DNA from: Bacteroidales bacterium
GTDB lineage: Bacteria > Bacteroidota > Bacteroidia > Bacteroidales > WCHB1-69
Length of the DNA stretch: 15,662 nucleotides
NCBI GenBank assembly: GCA_031257735.1
Contig: JAIROC010000547.1
Location: 1-15,662 of the forward strand
Direction of reading: 5' to 3'
Shown here one piece after another: positions 1 through 6,501 of the stretch (positions are counted from its first letter, which is position 1; each line of letters starts with the position of its first letter). A program made the position numbers and the translations under genes. The notes under the pieces were generated by a model. It searched no databases and was not told the origin of the DNA. It saw only the letters and a list, made by a program, of their open reading frames with translations.

Positions 1-2
1 AT

Positions 3-770
3 AATGATACAACGGACATGTCAATAATAAAAGATGAATTGGGCAAAGTAATTATTCCAAATGAAGTTGTAAGCGATATTTATTATCCATTTGGCAACAT
101 AACAAAGTTATCCGGAGATACAAGTACTTATGAAGATGAACTGTTTTTCTACCACAATAGTCATGTTTTTTCGGTAGAAATGGTTACAGACATAAATGCA
201 AATGTAACGCAACAGGTTCTCTACAATCCTTTTGGTCAAATTATTAGTTCATACAACCCTTATTGGCATCAGGGTAAAATACCCGATTATACCTTTTCGG
301 TTATGGAATTTGATGAGGAAAATCAGATGTATTATTTTCATGCAAGGTACTATAATCCTCCTACTTTTATTAGTAGAGACCCACTTTTTGAAAAGAAAAT
401 CACCAGCCCATACGCTGCATTCAGAAACAACCCTTTGCTGTACATAGATCCCAATGGAGAAGATGAATATGAATTTGACAAAAAAGGGAATCATGTACGA
501 ACAATTGAAAATAAAGATGCAGATATTGTTAGAATTGTAAATCGAAGAGGAAAAGAAGTCGCATCTAAATCATACGATTATGGAATAGTTCAAGGAATAA
601 CGAGTGATAATACCAAACGAACAACAACGCTGTCAATAAAAGATAATGCAAGTAGAAAAGATATATTTGAACATCTTGCAGACAATACAAAAGTAGAGTG
701 GATGACAATAAACGCTCACAAAGGAAATGAAGAGAAAAACTATATTTCGACATTACTGCTGGTGCGTTAA
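3..770 (+). CDS. RHS-repeat protein, C-terminal part, cut off by an IS; 5' end outside the window
   Basis: The frame is open to the window edge, so the ATG at 18 is probably internal and most of the RHS shell lies upstream. Numbered from that ATG, residues about 68-147 are the RHS-associated core: LYNPFGQ, then EENQMYYFHARYYNP, SRDPL, and the closing YIDPNGED. RHS shells encapsulate and release a variable C-terminal toxin. Here the tip after residue 150 begins EYEFDKKGNHVRTI and reaches DNTKVEW and NYIST. This resembles the start of the JAB-like toxin domains found on Bacteroidetes RHS proteins; I recall that from memory and it is tentative. The frame enters the IS left repeat at 752, so the last five residues (LLLVR) come from the IS. 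No HPSG-type metalloprotease motif remains, so the toxin is probably inactive. No immunity gene follows. Confidence 0.85.
   Translation, partial: NDTTDMSIIKDELGKVIIPNEVVSDIYYPFGNITKLSGDTSTYEDELFFYHNSHVFSVEMVTDINANVTQQVLYNPFGQIISSYNPYWHQGKIPDYTFSVMEFDEENQMYYFHARYYNPPTFISRDPLFEKKITSPYAAFRNNPLLYIDPNGEDEYEFDKKGNHVRTIENKDADIVRIVNRRGKEVASKSYDYGIVQGITSDNTKRTTTLSIKDNASRKDIFEHLADNTKVEWMTINAHKGNEEKNYISTLLLVR
752..770 (+). repeat. IS left terminal inverted repeat
   Basis: The sequence attactgctggtgcgttaa is the exact reverse complement of 2056-2074. It supplies the premature TAA stop (768-770) of the interrupted RHS frame. Confidence 0.92.
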
Positions 771-849
771 CTTTTGAATTTATTTTATAATGAATTGATA
801 TATAATTGTCTATTGTCTATTTTTTATTTTTCGATTTGATTTGAAATTG

Positions 850-857
850 TAATTTTG
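850..857 (+). promoter_or_regulatory. Bacteroidetes -7 promoter element for the transposase
   Basis: TAATTTTG matches the TAnnTTTG -7 consensus of the Bacteroidetes primary sigma factor. It lies 19 bases before the transposase ATG. No convincing TTTG -33 box is seen at the usual 19-21 base spacing. Confidence 0.5.
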
Positions 858-876
858 CGCCTCAAAGCATAGAATT

Positions 877-2052
877 ATGAATACAGGTAAATATGTTTTC
901 TCTCAAGTAGTAGAATTGGTAAATAAATATGAGTTTGAAAAATGTGTAAAACGGTATTACGGCAACCATCGTGTACGCTCACTCAATTGCTGGAATCAAT
1001 TTATTCAACTGTTTTTCGGACAATTAACTTCATTAAACTCATTGCGCGATATTTGTTTAGTACTTAAAGCACATAAAGGTAAATTATATCATTTGGGGTT
1101 CAGGCAGAATGTGGTTCACACCACCTTGTCGCGAGCCAATGAGAAACGAGATTGGCATATTTTTGCCGATTTTGGTGAATATTTAATAAAACTCGTACGT
1201 CCACTTTATTCTAACTATCCTATCCCCAATATCAATATTAATGAAGAGGTATTTGCGCTTGATTCTACAACTATCTCACTCAGTATTAATCTTTTTACAT
1301 GGGCTAAAGGGAAGTATTCGCGAGGTGCAGTAAAAATGCATACTCTACTTGATTTGCGTGGCAGTATCCCAAGTTTTATTTTTATCACAGATGGAAAATA
1401 TCATGATAGTAATGTGCTTGATGTGATTACTCCAACTGCTTGTGCTATTTATCTGATGGATAAGGCATATGTTGATTTTGCTGCTTTGTATCGTATTCTT
1501 TTGGCTAACGCATACTTTGTGACAAGAGCAAAAAATTCTCTAAAATATGAAACCATAGAACAAAATTTCAACATTGATGAATCCACAGGACTCAGAGTCG
1601 ACAAAACGATTATGTTGACCGTCGCTAAATCAAAAAAACTCTATCCTGAAAAATTGAGATTAGTAGAATTCTACGATAGTGAAACGGATAATTATCTGGT
1701 TTTCCTGTCCAACAATTTTGATATAACTGCTTTGGAAATTGCTAATCTATATAAAAATAGATGGGGCATTGAGGTGTTCTTCAAATGGATAAAGCAAAAT
1801 CTCACGATAAAGAAACTTTGGGGACATTCCGAAAATGCTGTCAAAATACATCTCTGGGTTGCTATTTGTACCTATTTGATGATTGCTTATATTAAACACG
1901 TTCTCAATAGTAATCTTTCGATTTATGAGATAACGCAGATTTTAAGTATATCTGTGTTTGACAAGACTTCAATTCGGGAATTGCTTTCCGATACTCAGGT
2001 CAATCAAAATGTCAAAGAATTTCAATATGATTTATTTGCCAATATGCAGTAA
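877..2052 (+). CDS. IS4-family DDE transposase
   Basis: This 391-aa transposase cuts and pastes the surrounding element. Residues about 1-75 look like the DUF4372 N-terminal DNA-binding region often found on IS4-type transposases of Bacteroidetes; the RNase H-fold catalytic domain follows. The candidate DDE triad is D129 (FALDSTT), D195 (YLMDKAY) and E299. E299 lies in the IS4 signature Y-(2)-R-(3)-E-(6)-K, visible as Y292, R295, E299 and K306. The length is normal for the family, with no frameshift or internal stop, so the protein is probably functional. It is the only intact gene on the plus strand. Confidence 0.93.
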   Translation: MNTGKYVFSQVVELVNKYEFEKCVKRYYGNHRVRSLNCWNQFIQLFFGQLTSLNSLRDICLVLKAHKGKLYHLGFRQNVVHTTLSRANEKRDWHIFADFGEYLIKLVRPLYSNYPIPNININEEVFALDSTTISLSINLFTWAKGKYSRGAVKMHTLLDLRGSIPSFIFITDGKYHDSNVLDVITPTACAIYLMDKAYVDFAALYRILLANAYFVTRAKNSLKYETIEQNFNIDESTGLRVDKTIMLTVAKSKKLYPEKLRLVEFYDSETDNYLVFLSNNFDITALEIANLYKNRWGIEVFFKWIKQNLTIKKLWGHSENAVKIHLWVAICTYLMIAYIKHVLNSNLSIYEITQILSISVFDKTSIRELLSDTQVNQNVKEFQYDLFANMQ

Positions 2053-2055
2053 TTC

Positions 2056-2074
2056 TTAACGCACCAGCAGTAAT
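2056..2074 (-). repeat. IS right terminal inverted repeat
   Basis: The sequence ttaacgcaccagcagtaat is the exact reverse complement of 752-770. It begins four bases after the transposase stop codon and ends 20 bases before the radA stop codon. Confidence 0.92.
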
Positions 2075-2077
2075 TAT

Positions 2078-2100
2078 ACTTTATAGACAGACACTAATTA
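2078..2100 (-). repeat. 23-bp dispersed repeat, copy A (inverted relative to 5337-5359)
   Basis: Read on the minus strand, it starts taattagtgtctgtct and ends taaagt. It matches 5337-5359 at 22 of 23 bases, in opposite orientation. It lies between the IS right end and radA and contains the radA TAG stop and the last Asn codon. Its origin is not recognised; it may be the terminal sequence of another mobile element or a recombination scar. Confidence 0.7.
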
Positions 2101-3452
2101 ATAAACAGTTTAGCAAGCAGATGTTCTATCTTACTTATTCGGATGACTTTTATATGATTATTTTCAGGTAGTTTGGGGTTATTGGATGCGATAAAGATAC
2201 GTTTATAACCTAACTTTTGTACTTCACTAATTCGTTGTTCGATTCTGCTGACAGGACGAATTTCTCCCGATAGACTGATTTCTCCTGCAAAACAATCTTT
2301 GGTACTAATAGCAATATCTAAGCTGGAAGATAGTAACGCGGCGATAATAGCAAGGTCTACAGCAGGGTCTTCTGTACGTATACCTCCTGCGATGTTAAAG
2401 AATACGTCTTTGATGCCAAACTTGTGTCCGCATTTCTTTTCCAATACGGCTAAAAGCATTCCTAAACGCCGTAAATCGAAACCTGTAGACGAACGTTGCG
2501 GGTTTCCGTATATGGCGGCTGTTACTAAGGCTTGTACTTCGATTAATAGTGGACGTAAACCTTCTATTGTTGCTGCTATGGCTACGCCTGTCGTATCTTC
2601 ATCTCTTTGAGAGATTAATATTTCCGATGGATTGTCTACTTCTCTTAATCCTGTTTGTGTCATTTCGAATATTCCGATTTCATCGATAGAGCCAAATCTG
2701 TTTTTAGTAGCTCTGACAAGACGATATCCGTAATTTCTGTCTCCTTCAAACTGTAAAACGACGTCTACAATATGCTCTAGTACTTTAGGTCCTGCCAGCA
2801 TACCGTCTTTTGTTATGTGTCCGATTAAAAAGACAGGTGTATTGGTTTGTTTGGCAAAACGCTGTAATTCGGCTGCTGTTTCCCGTATTTGTGATACTGT
2901 TCCTGCCGATGAATCTAAAGAGGATGTTTGTAAAGTTTGTATAGAATCAATGATGATGAGTTGTGGTTTGATGGCGTTGATATGGGAAAAGATGGCTTGC
3001 GTATTTGTTTCATTGACGATATAGCATAAATTATTTTTTTGTTTCAGTCGGGAAGCGCGTAATTTGATTTGTATACTGCTTTCTTCTCCTGAGACGTATA
3101 ATATTTTTGCGTCAGGCATTGCCAATGCCGATTGCAACATTAATGTTGATTTGCCAATACCCGGATCTCCGCCTAACAATACCAAAGAACCTGCAACAAT
3201 ACCGCTTCCCAATACACGGTTTAATTCATTTATACCTGAGTCTATGCGGGAAATGGGAATGTCGGATATTTCAGAGATTAGTTGTGGAACACTTTGGAAA
3301 TTATTGCTGTCATGTTTATTTTTTTGTGATGTTGATTGTACAATTTCTTCAACAAATGTATTCCATTGACCGCAATTATTACATTTTCCCAACCATGTTG
3401 CCGATTGGGTTCCGCAATTTTGACAGTAATATATTGTTTTTGATTTTGTCAT
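2094..3452 (-). CDS. radA: DNA repair protein RadA (Sms)
   Basis: RadA is a RecA-like DnaB-type helicase/ATPase that promotes branch migration and processing of recombination intermediates in the cytoplasm. This 452-aa copy is full length. An N-terminal C4 zinc finger (C10, C13, C24, C27) is followed by a RecA core with Walker A GGDPGIGKST (94-103) and Walker B LIIIDS (165-170). The RadA signature KNRFG is at 250-254. The C-terminus is a Lon-protease-like domain containing SGEIRPV. The gene follows trmD by 42 bases and probably shares its transcript. Its stop codon lies inside a dispersed 23-bp repeat, and its 3' flank is an IS end, so its downstream context has been rearranged. Confidence 0.97.
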   Translation of the reverse strand: MTKSKTIYYCQNCGTQSATWLGKCNNCGQWNTFVEEIVQSTSQKNKHDSNNFQSVPQLISEISDIPISRIDSGINELNRVLGSGIVAGSLVLLGGDPGIGKSTLMLQSALAMPDAKILYVSGEESSIQIKLRASRLKQKNNLCYIVNETNTQAIFSHINAIKPQLIIIDSIQTLQTSSLDSSAGTVSQIRETAAELQRFAKQTNTPVFLIGHITKDGMLAGPKVLEHIVDVVLQFEGDRNYGYRLVRATKNRFGSIDEIGIFEMTQTGLREVDNPSEILISQRDEDTTGVAIAATIEGLRPLLIEVQALVTAAIYGNPQRSSTGFDLRRLGMLLAVLEKKCGHKFGIKDVFFNIAGGIRTEDPAVDLAIIAALLSSSLDIAISTKDCFAGEISLSGEIRPVSRIEQRISEVQKLGYKRIFIASNNPKLPENNHIKVIRISKIEHLLAKLFIN

Positions 3453-3494
3453 GGAGGCTGGTGTTGTTTTATGGGTATATTTATGATGATTGTA

Positions 3495-4175
3495 TTAGTC
3501 TTCTTCTATGAGATCGGGTCTGTTTTTTTGGGTTCTTTCTATGGCTTTTTGCAATTTCCATTCCGTGATTAACTTTTCATTTCCGGACAGTAATATATCG
3601 GGAACAGTATGTCCTCTAAAGTTATAAGGTCTTGTGTAGACAGGCGCAGATAATAGTCCATATTGAAATGAGTCAGACAAGGCGGAAATCTCATCATTTA
3701 ATACTCCCGGTATAAGACGAACAAGGGCGTCGCATATTACGGCTGCAGCAAGTTCTCCTCCTGACAGTACATAATCTCCGATGGATATTTCTTTGGTGAT
3801 AAAGAGTTCTCTTATTCGTTCATCTATTCCTTTATAGTGTCCGCATAATAATAAGAGATTGTTTTTCATGGATAGAAAATTAGCCATTCCTTGATTAAAA
3901 ACTTCTCCTTCTGGAGTTAAAAAAATCACTTCATCATATTCTCGTTCCTGTTTCAGTTTTTCAATGCAGGCGGCGATAGGTTCAATTTTCATAACCATAC
4001 CGGGTTCTCCGCTGTAAGGATAATCGTCTACTTTGTGATGTTTATCTGTGCTATAATCTCTTATATTGTGCAGAGAAACGCTGAAAAGTTGTTTTTCTTG
4101 GGAGCGTTTTAGGATGGAATGGGCAAAGATACCATTATACATGTCTGGAAACAATGTTAATATATCTATATGCAT
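3495..4175 (-). CDS. trmD: tRNA (guanine-37-N1)-methyltransferase
   Basis: TrmD methylates G37 next to the anticodon of tRNAs reading CNN codons, using S-adenosylmethionine, and so prevents +1 frameshifting. The 226-aa protein starts MHIDILTLFPDMY as expected. The trefoil-knot SAM site shows CGHYKGIDER (111-120) and SIGDYVLSGGELA (131-143). D168 in the following DSF motif is the likely catalytic base, and TRPYNFRGHTVPDILLSGN follows. The usual GGGPGM loop reads SGEPGM (55-60), a mild variant. The ATG lies five bases beyond the response-regulator stop, suggesting co-transcription. In many bacteria trmD sits in a ribosomal operon (rpsP-rimM-trmD-rplS); here it does not. Confidence 0.97.
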   Translation of the reverse strand: MHIDILTLFPDMYNGIFAHSILKRSQEKQLFSVSLHNIRDYSTDKHHKVDDYPYSGEPGMVMKIEPIAACIEKLKQEREYDEVIFLTPEGEVFNQGMANFLSMKNNLLLLCGHYKGIDERIRELFITKEISIGDYVLSGGELAAAVICDALVRLIPGVLNDEISALSDSFQYGLLSAPVYTRPYNFRGHTVPDILLSGNEKLITEWKLQKAIERTQKNRPDLIEED

Positions 4176-4180
4176 TCGTT

Positions 4181-4879
4181 TTATTCTTCGAATTTATAGC
4201 CTATGCCTTTTACGGTTTTTATATTCTCAAGACCTGTACGTAATCGCAGTCTTCGAATGTGTACGTCTATGGTTCGTGTTCCAACGATGATGTTGTCGCC
4301 CCATATTCTATCGTATATATCTTGTCTTGTGAACACTTTATGGGGTCTGGAAGCTAATAAGTATAATAATTCAAATTCTTTACGTGGTAATTCTATTGAT
4401 TTGTCCTTGTATTGCAGGGTATAGGTTTCTTTACTGATAAGAATATTTTTGCGTCGTATTTCACCTGCATAACCGTCAATGGCAAAGGGAGAGCGACGAA
4501 GTAAAGACCTGACTTTTGCGGCTAAAACTTTTTGCTGTATAGGTTTGATAATATAGTCATCTCCGCCGGCTTTAAATGCTGCTATTTGGGTATCATCTTC
4601 ATTGTTATCAGATAGAAACGCGATGATTAGATGTTCAAAGTTAGGATATGAGCGTAAATATTTACATACTTCTATTCCGTCTGTATCGGGCAACATTACT
4701 TCCAAGATGATTAAATGGGGCATTAATTCAAATGCTTTTTTTATTGCTATTCTCCCTGTGGATGCCGTATATACTTCATGACCTCTTTTTTTTAGATTAT
4801 AGCTTATAGATCCACGCGTATTGGGTTCATTATCTGCCACCAAAATACGTATCCTGTTGTTTTCTTCTGTTTCTGTCAT
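4181..4879 (-). CDS. OmpR/PhoB-type response regulator with Glu at the phosphoacceptor site
   Basis: This is a two-domain transcription factor: a receiver (about residues 9-130) and a winged-helix DNA-binding domain (about 143-232, ending VKGIGYKF). I place the start at the ATG at 4879; an in-frame GTG lies one codon upstream, and the residue numbers here count from that GTG. The receiver keeps the switch Ser (S91) and the invariant Lys (K113, in IIKPI). However, the phospho-accepting Asp is Glu61 (LIILEVMLPDTDG), and one of the two Mg-binding acids is Asn (ADNEP, D17-N18). The protein may therefore not be phosphorylated and may act constitutively or by another signal. No histidine kinase gene is nearby. 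It precedes trmD by five bases. Confidence 0.9.
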   Translation of the reverse strand: MTETEENNRIRILVADNEPNTRGSISYNLKKRGHEVYTASTGRIAIKKAFELMPHLIILEVMLPDTDGIEVCKYLRSYPNFEHLIIAFLSDNNEDDTQIAAFKAGGDDYIIKPIQQKVLAAKVRSLLRRSPFAIDGYAGEIRRKNILISKETYTLQYKDKSIELPRKEFELLYLLASRPHKVFTRQDIYDRIWGDNIIVGTRTIDVHIRRLRLRTGLENIKTVKGIGYKFEE

Positions 4880-4926
4880 CACTATTAGATAGGATTAATG
4901 TAAAAAAATTTACTCTGTATTTATTG

Positions 4927-4999
4927 TAACTTCGGAGGGATTCAAACCCTCAACCTTCTGATCCGAAGTCAGACGCTCTATTCATTGAGCTACGAAGTT
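4927..4999 (-). tRNA. tRNA-Arg (anticodon TCG)
   Basis: On the minus strand the cloverleaf is complete. The acceptor arms are aacttcg and cgaagtt (7 bp, with A1-U72), with discriminator A. The D stem is gctc/gagc. The anticodon stem is tctga/tcaga with loop cttcgga, giving anticodon TCG. The T stem is gaggg/ccctc with loop tttgaat. CCA is not encoded. It should read CGA and probably other CGN codons. It lies 47 bases after tRNA-Arg(ACG) and has its own -7 element. Confidence 0.93.
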
Positions 5000-5017
5000 T
5001 CTTTATTTTATGAGGTA

Positions 5018-5025
5018 CAAATTTA
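5018..5025 (-). promoter_or_regulatory. -7 promoter element before tRNA-Arg(TCG)
   Basis: The minus strand reads TAAATTTG, a match to TAnnTTTG. It ends 19 bases from the tRNA 5' end, nearly the same distance as the element before tRNA-Arg(ACG). It overlaps a short GGTAC...GTACC palindrome (5014-5035). Confidence 0.5.
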
Positions 5026-5046
5026 TCTATGTACCTTTTTTCATTG

Positions 5047-5120
5047 TGACTCCGACAGGATTCAAACCTGTAACCTCCTGATCCGTAGTCAGGTGCTCTA
5101 TTCAGTTAAGCTACGGAGCC
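5047..5120 (-). tRNA. tRNA-Arg (anticodon ACG)
   Basis: The minus strand folds as a canonical tRNA. The acceptor arms are ggctccg and cggagtc (one G-U pair), with discriminator A. The D stem is gctt/gagc. The anticodon stem is cctga/tcagg with loop ctacgga, giving anticodon ACG, whose A34 is normally deaminated to inosine by TadA. The T stem is acagg/cctgt with loop tttgaat. CCA is not encoded. It reads CGU and CGC, complementing the TCG tRNA downstream. Confidence 0.95.
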
Positions 5121-5139
5121 TGTTAAATATTATTGGCTG

Positions 5140-5147
5140 CAAAGATA
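5140..5147 (-). promoter_or_regulatory. -7 promoter element before tRNA-Arg(ACG)
   Basis: The minus strand reads TATCTTTG, matching TAnnTTTG, 20 bases before the mature tRNA 5' end. Upstream DNA is AT-rich, without a clear TTTG -33 box. Confidence 0.55.
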
Positions 5148-5265
5148 TAAAAAAATATTATGCATTCTGTTTATTTTGAAAAATATTTTTTGTTTTCAAT
5201 CTTTATATTTCATGATATATCTTTATATTCTATTGACGTTTTATTACTTGCACGATTTTTTTTTA

Positions 5266-5296
5266 ACCACAGAGAACAGTAGAGAACACAGAGAAG
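5266..5296. repeat. Short direct repeats of the ACAGAGAAC type
   Basis: The stretch contains ccacagagaacagt followed by agagaacacagagaa, an irregular tandem of ACAGAGA/AGAGAACA units. Similar low-complexity blocks occur between genes in many bacterial genomes. It lies in the 427-bp gap between the tRNA pair and the DUF1848 gene; no coding sequence is seen here. Confidence 0.55.
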
Positions 5297-5336
5297 CATC
5301 TGTACCAAGTCCGTCATCGTGCGTCAGCTTAATTCA

Positions 5337-5359
5337 TAATTAGTGTCTGTCTTTAAAGT
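5337..5359 (+). repeat. 23-bp dispersed repeat, copy B (inverted relative to 2078-2100)
   Basis: It starts taattagtgtctgtct and ends taaagt. It differs from the reverse complement of 2078-2100 at one base. With copy A it brackets the radA, trmD, response regulator and tRNA-Arg block in opposite orientation. Confidence 0.7.
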
Positions 5360-5377
5360 CAGAAACAGCAATCAATA

Positions 5378-5493
5378 CGCCGTCATTGCGAAGGAGGCAC
5401 GACTGAAGCACCCGTAAGAGCAGCGTAGCTAATCCCTAACAATCAATGCGTTCTTTGGGTAGGGATTGCTTCGCTGCGCTCGCAATGACGGCG
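5378..5493. repeat. Large imperfect palindrome of the GTCATTGCGA family
   Basis: The outer arms cgccgtcattgcga (5378-5391) and tcgcaatgacggcg (5480-5493) are perfect inverted copies. The inner arms aatcccta (5431-5438) and tagggatt (5460-5467) also pair. The left arm carries about 20 extra bases relative to the right. This belongs to the GTCATTGCGAGGAGCG type of palindromic repeat common between genes in several phyla. A transcript could form a long hairpin. A related copy lies at the right edge of the window. Confidence 0.75.
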
Positions 5494-5541
5494 TTGTTTA
5501 GACGACGGCACTGAGTTAGGCTGACGCAAACTAAAATAACC

Positions 5542-5560
5542 CAGAACTCAGAACTCAGAA
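5542..5560. repeat. CAGAACT tandem repeat overlapping the DUF1848 stop codon
   Basis: The sequence cagaactcagaactcagaa is a 7-base unit repeated about 2.7 times. Read on the minus strand it encodes the final SSEF residues and the stop codon of the DUF1848 gene, replacing the conserved end of the family. Confidence 0.6.
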
Positions 5561-6501
5561 GAAGCGTAACAGTATACGCATCCATGCGAACAGGTATTGT
5601 AATGTCCTATATCTTTACTTACGATGCAGCGACAAAAAGGTCTTTGTCCTTTATCTTTGTTGTTTTTGGTTTTCAAGACGATTTTTTTCGTAAGAAACAA
5701 ATCGTCAGAAAGAATTTTAATTCCCAAAAACTCCAATAATGCTTTATCGTCAGAAAAATATTTTACGATTAAATCATCGTCAATACATTTGTTAGGTTGT
5801 ATACCGTATTGTGATAAATCTATACTTTCGCTACAGCTAGAAAGCGTATATTTCCACTTTCTGTTTAACTGACAAAGTTCATTCGCGAACAAATGAATAT
5901 CGTCAGGGGTGAAATCGCGACAGTTAATATTGTTTTTCGTTAGATTGCGTTTAACCCTAACATAATGCTGTATTTTCGCGAAACTGAATACCATTTTTTC
6001 CGTATATCCGTCGAGTTGATTTCCGATATGCTCAATCTTACGCAATAAATCATCTATTGTAAGGGTATCGGAGAGCATAAGCGGGTCAAATCGCCAGATT
6101 ACTTTGCCAAATCCTGCTTTATCAACCATGCGTTTGAAAGTATCTACGCGAAAGCTAACCGATGGTACACCTGTTTCAAAGCCTTCTTTTTCATAATCGT
6201 TCAAGGTGAAGTGAATATAATAATTAATCTCTCTTTCTCGCAGATAATCCAAACAGGACAAAAGCGGATAGGGATTTTTTGACCAAAAAACAATCAAACG
6301 AACCCGTACATAAGACACATAACTTTCTTTTCTATTAAAGGGATTAATCCACACAGAATAACCTTGTTTTAATCGAGATAAAAACCATTCGCTATAAAAC
6401 GCAGGAATATCCGTAGCGCGACTTGCCGATATAATTATCGGCGTACATGCTTCTACTTTTTCCCCCTCATCATTTGTTATTTGTATTTTCTCCCAAAGCA
6501 T
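5548..6501 (-). CDS. DUF1848 protein (radical-SAM-like Cys cluster), C-terminus probably clipped
   Basis: The protein is 317 aa from the ATG at 6501, which overlaps the ddl stop as TAATG. An ATG 36 bases upstream exists, but the family typically begins near MxWEK, supporting this start. Conserved parts are ISASRATDIPAFY, VFWSKNP, IHFTLNDYE and IWRFDPL. The C-terminus is FCRC (C290, C292), then CSHGCVYC, giving CX3CX2C (C304, C308, C311), the spacing of radical SAM [4Fe-4S] clusters. That suggests a redox or radical enzyme distantly like spore photoproduct lyase, but the reaction is unknown. The protein ends six residues after the last Cys, where relatives, as I recall them, continue for about 20 more. 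Those last codons come from the adjacent CAGAACT repeat. Whether it still works is uncertain. Confidence 0.85.
   Translation of the reverse strand: MLWEKIQITNDEGEKVEACTPIIISASRATDIPAFYSEWFLSRLKQGYSVWINPFNRKESYVSYVRVRLIVFWSKNPYPLLSCLDYLREREINYYIHFTLNDYEKEGFETGVPSVSFRVDTFKRMVDKAGFGKVIWRFDPLMLSDTLTIDDLLRKIEHIGNQLDGYTEKMVFSFAKIQHYVRVKRNLTKNNINCRDFTPDDIHLFANELCQLNRKWKYTLSSCSESIDLSQYGIQPNKCIDDDLIVKYFSDDKALLEFLGIKILSDDLFLTKKIVLKTKNNKDKGQRPFCRCIVSKDIGHYNTCSHGCVYCYASSEF

Larger units (their letters stand above)
752..2074 (+). mobile_element. IS4-family insertion sequence, apparently intact
   Basis: The 1323-bp element is bounded by perfect 19-bp inverted repeats and carries one full-length transposase gene with its own promoter element. 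It sits inside the 3' part of the RHS gene. The flanks just outside the repeats (ending ttcgac on the left, starting tatact on the right) share no target duplication. The DNA to the right is the end of radA, not the rest of the RHS gene. Either one flank was lost or rearranged after insertion, or the element's borders arose by recombination between copies. Confidence 0.9.
5320..5528. repeat. Composite intergenic repeat bounded by 13-bp inverted ends
   Basis: The ends 5320-5332 (tgcgtcagcttaa) and 5516-5528 are inverted copies with one mismatch. Inside lie the 23-bp dispersed repeat (5337-5359) and a large palindrome (5378-5493). There is no open reading frame, so if mobile it would be a non-autonomous (MITE-like) unit. 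The boundaries are my proposal from the inverted ends alone. Confidence 0.5.

Noticed and set aside
2299..3511. Plus-strand open frames across radA
   Set aside because: They are antisense shadows of a well-supported gene, with no recognisable motifs.
5018..5147. tRNA genes beside repeats as an integration (att) site for a genomic island
   Set aside because: No duplicated tRNA 3' end and no integrase gene is visible in the window.
5320..5528. CRISPR array
   Set aside because: The repeats are palindromic and irregular, without uniform spacers or cas genes.
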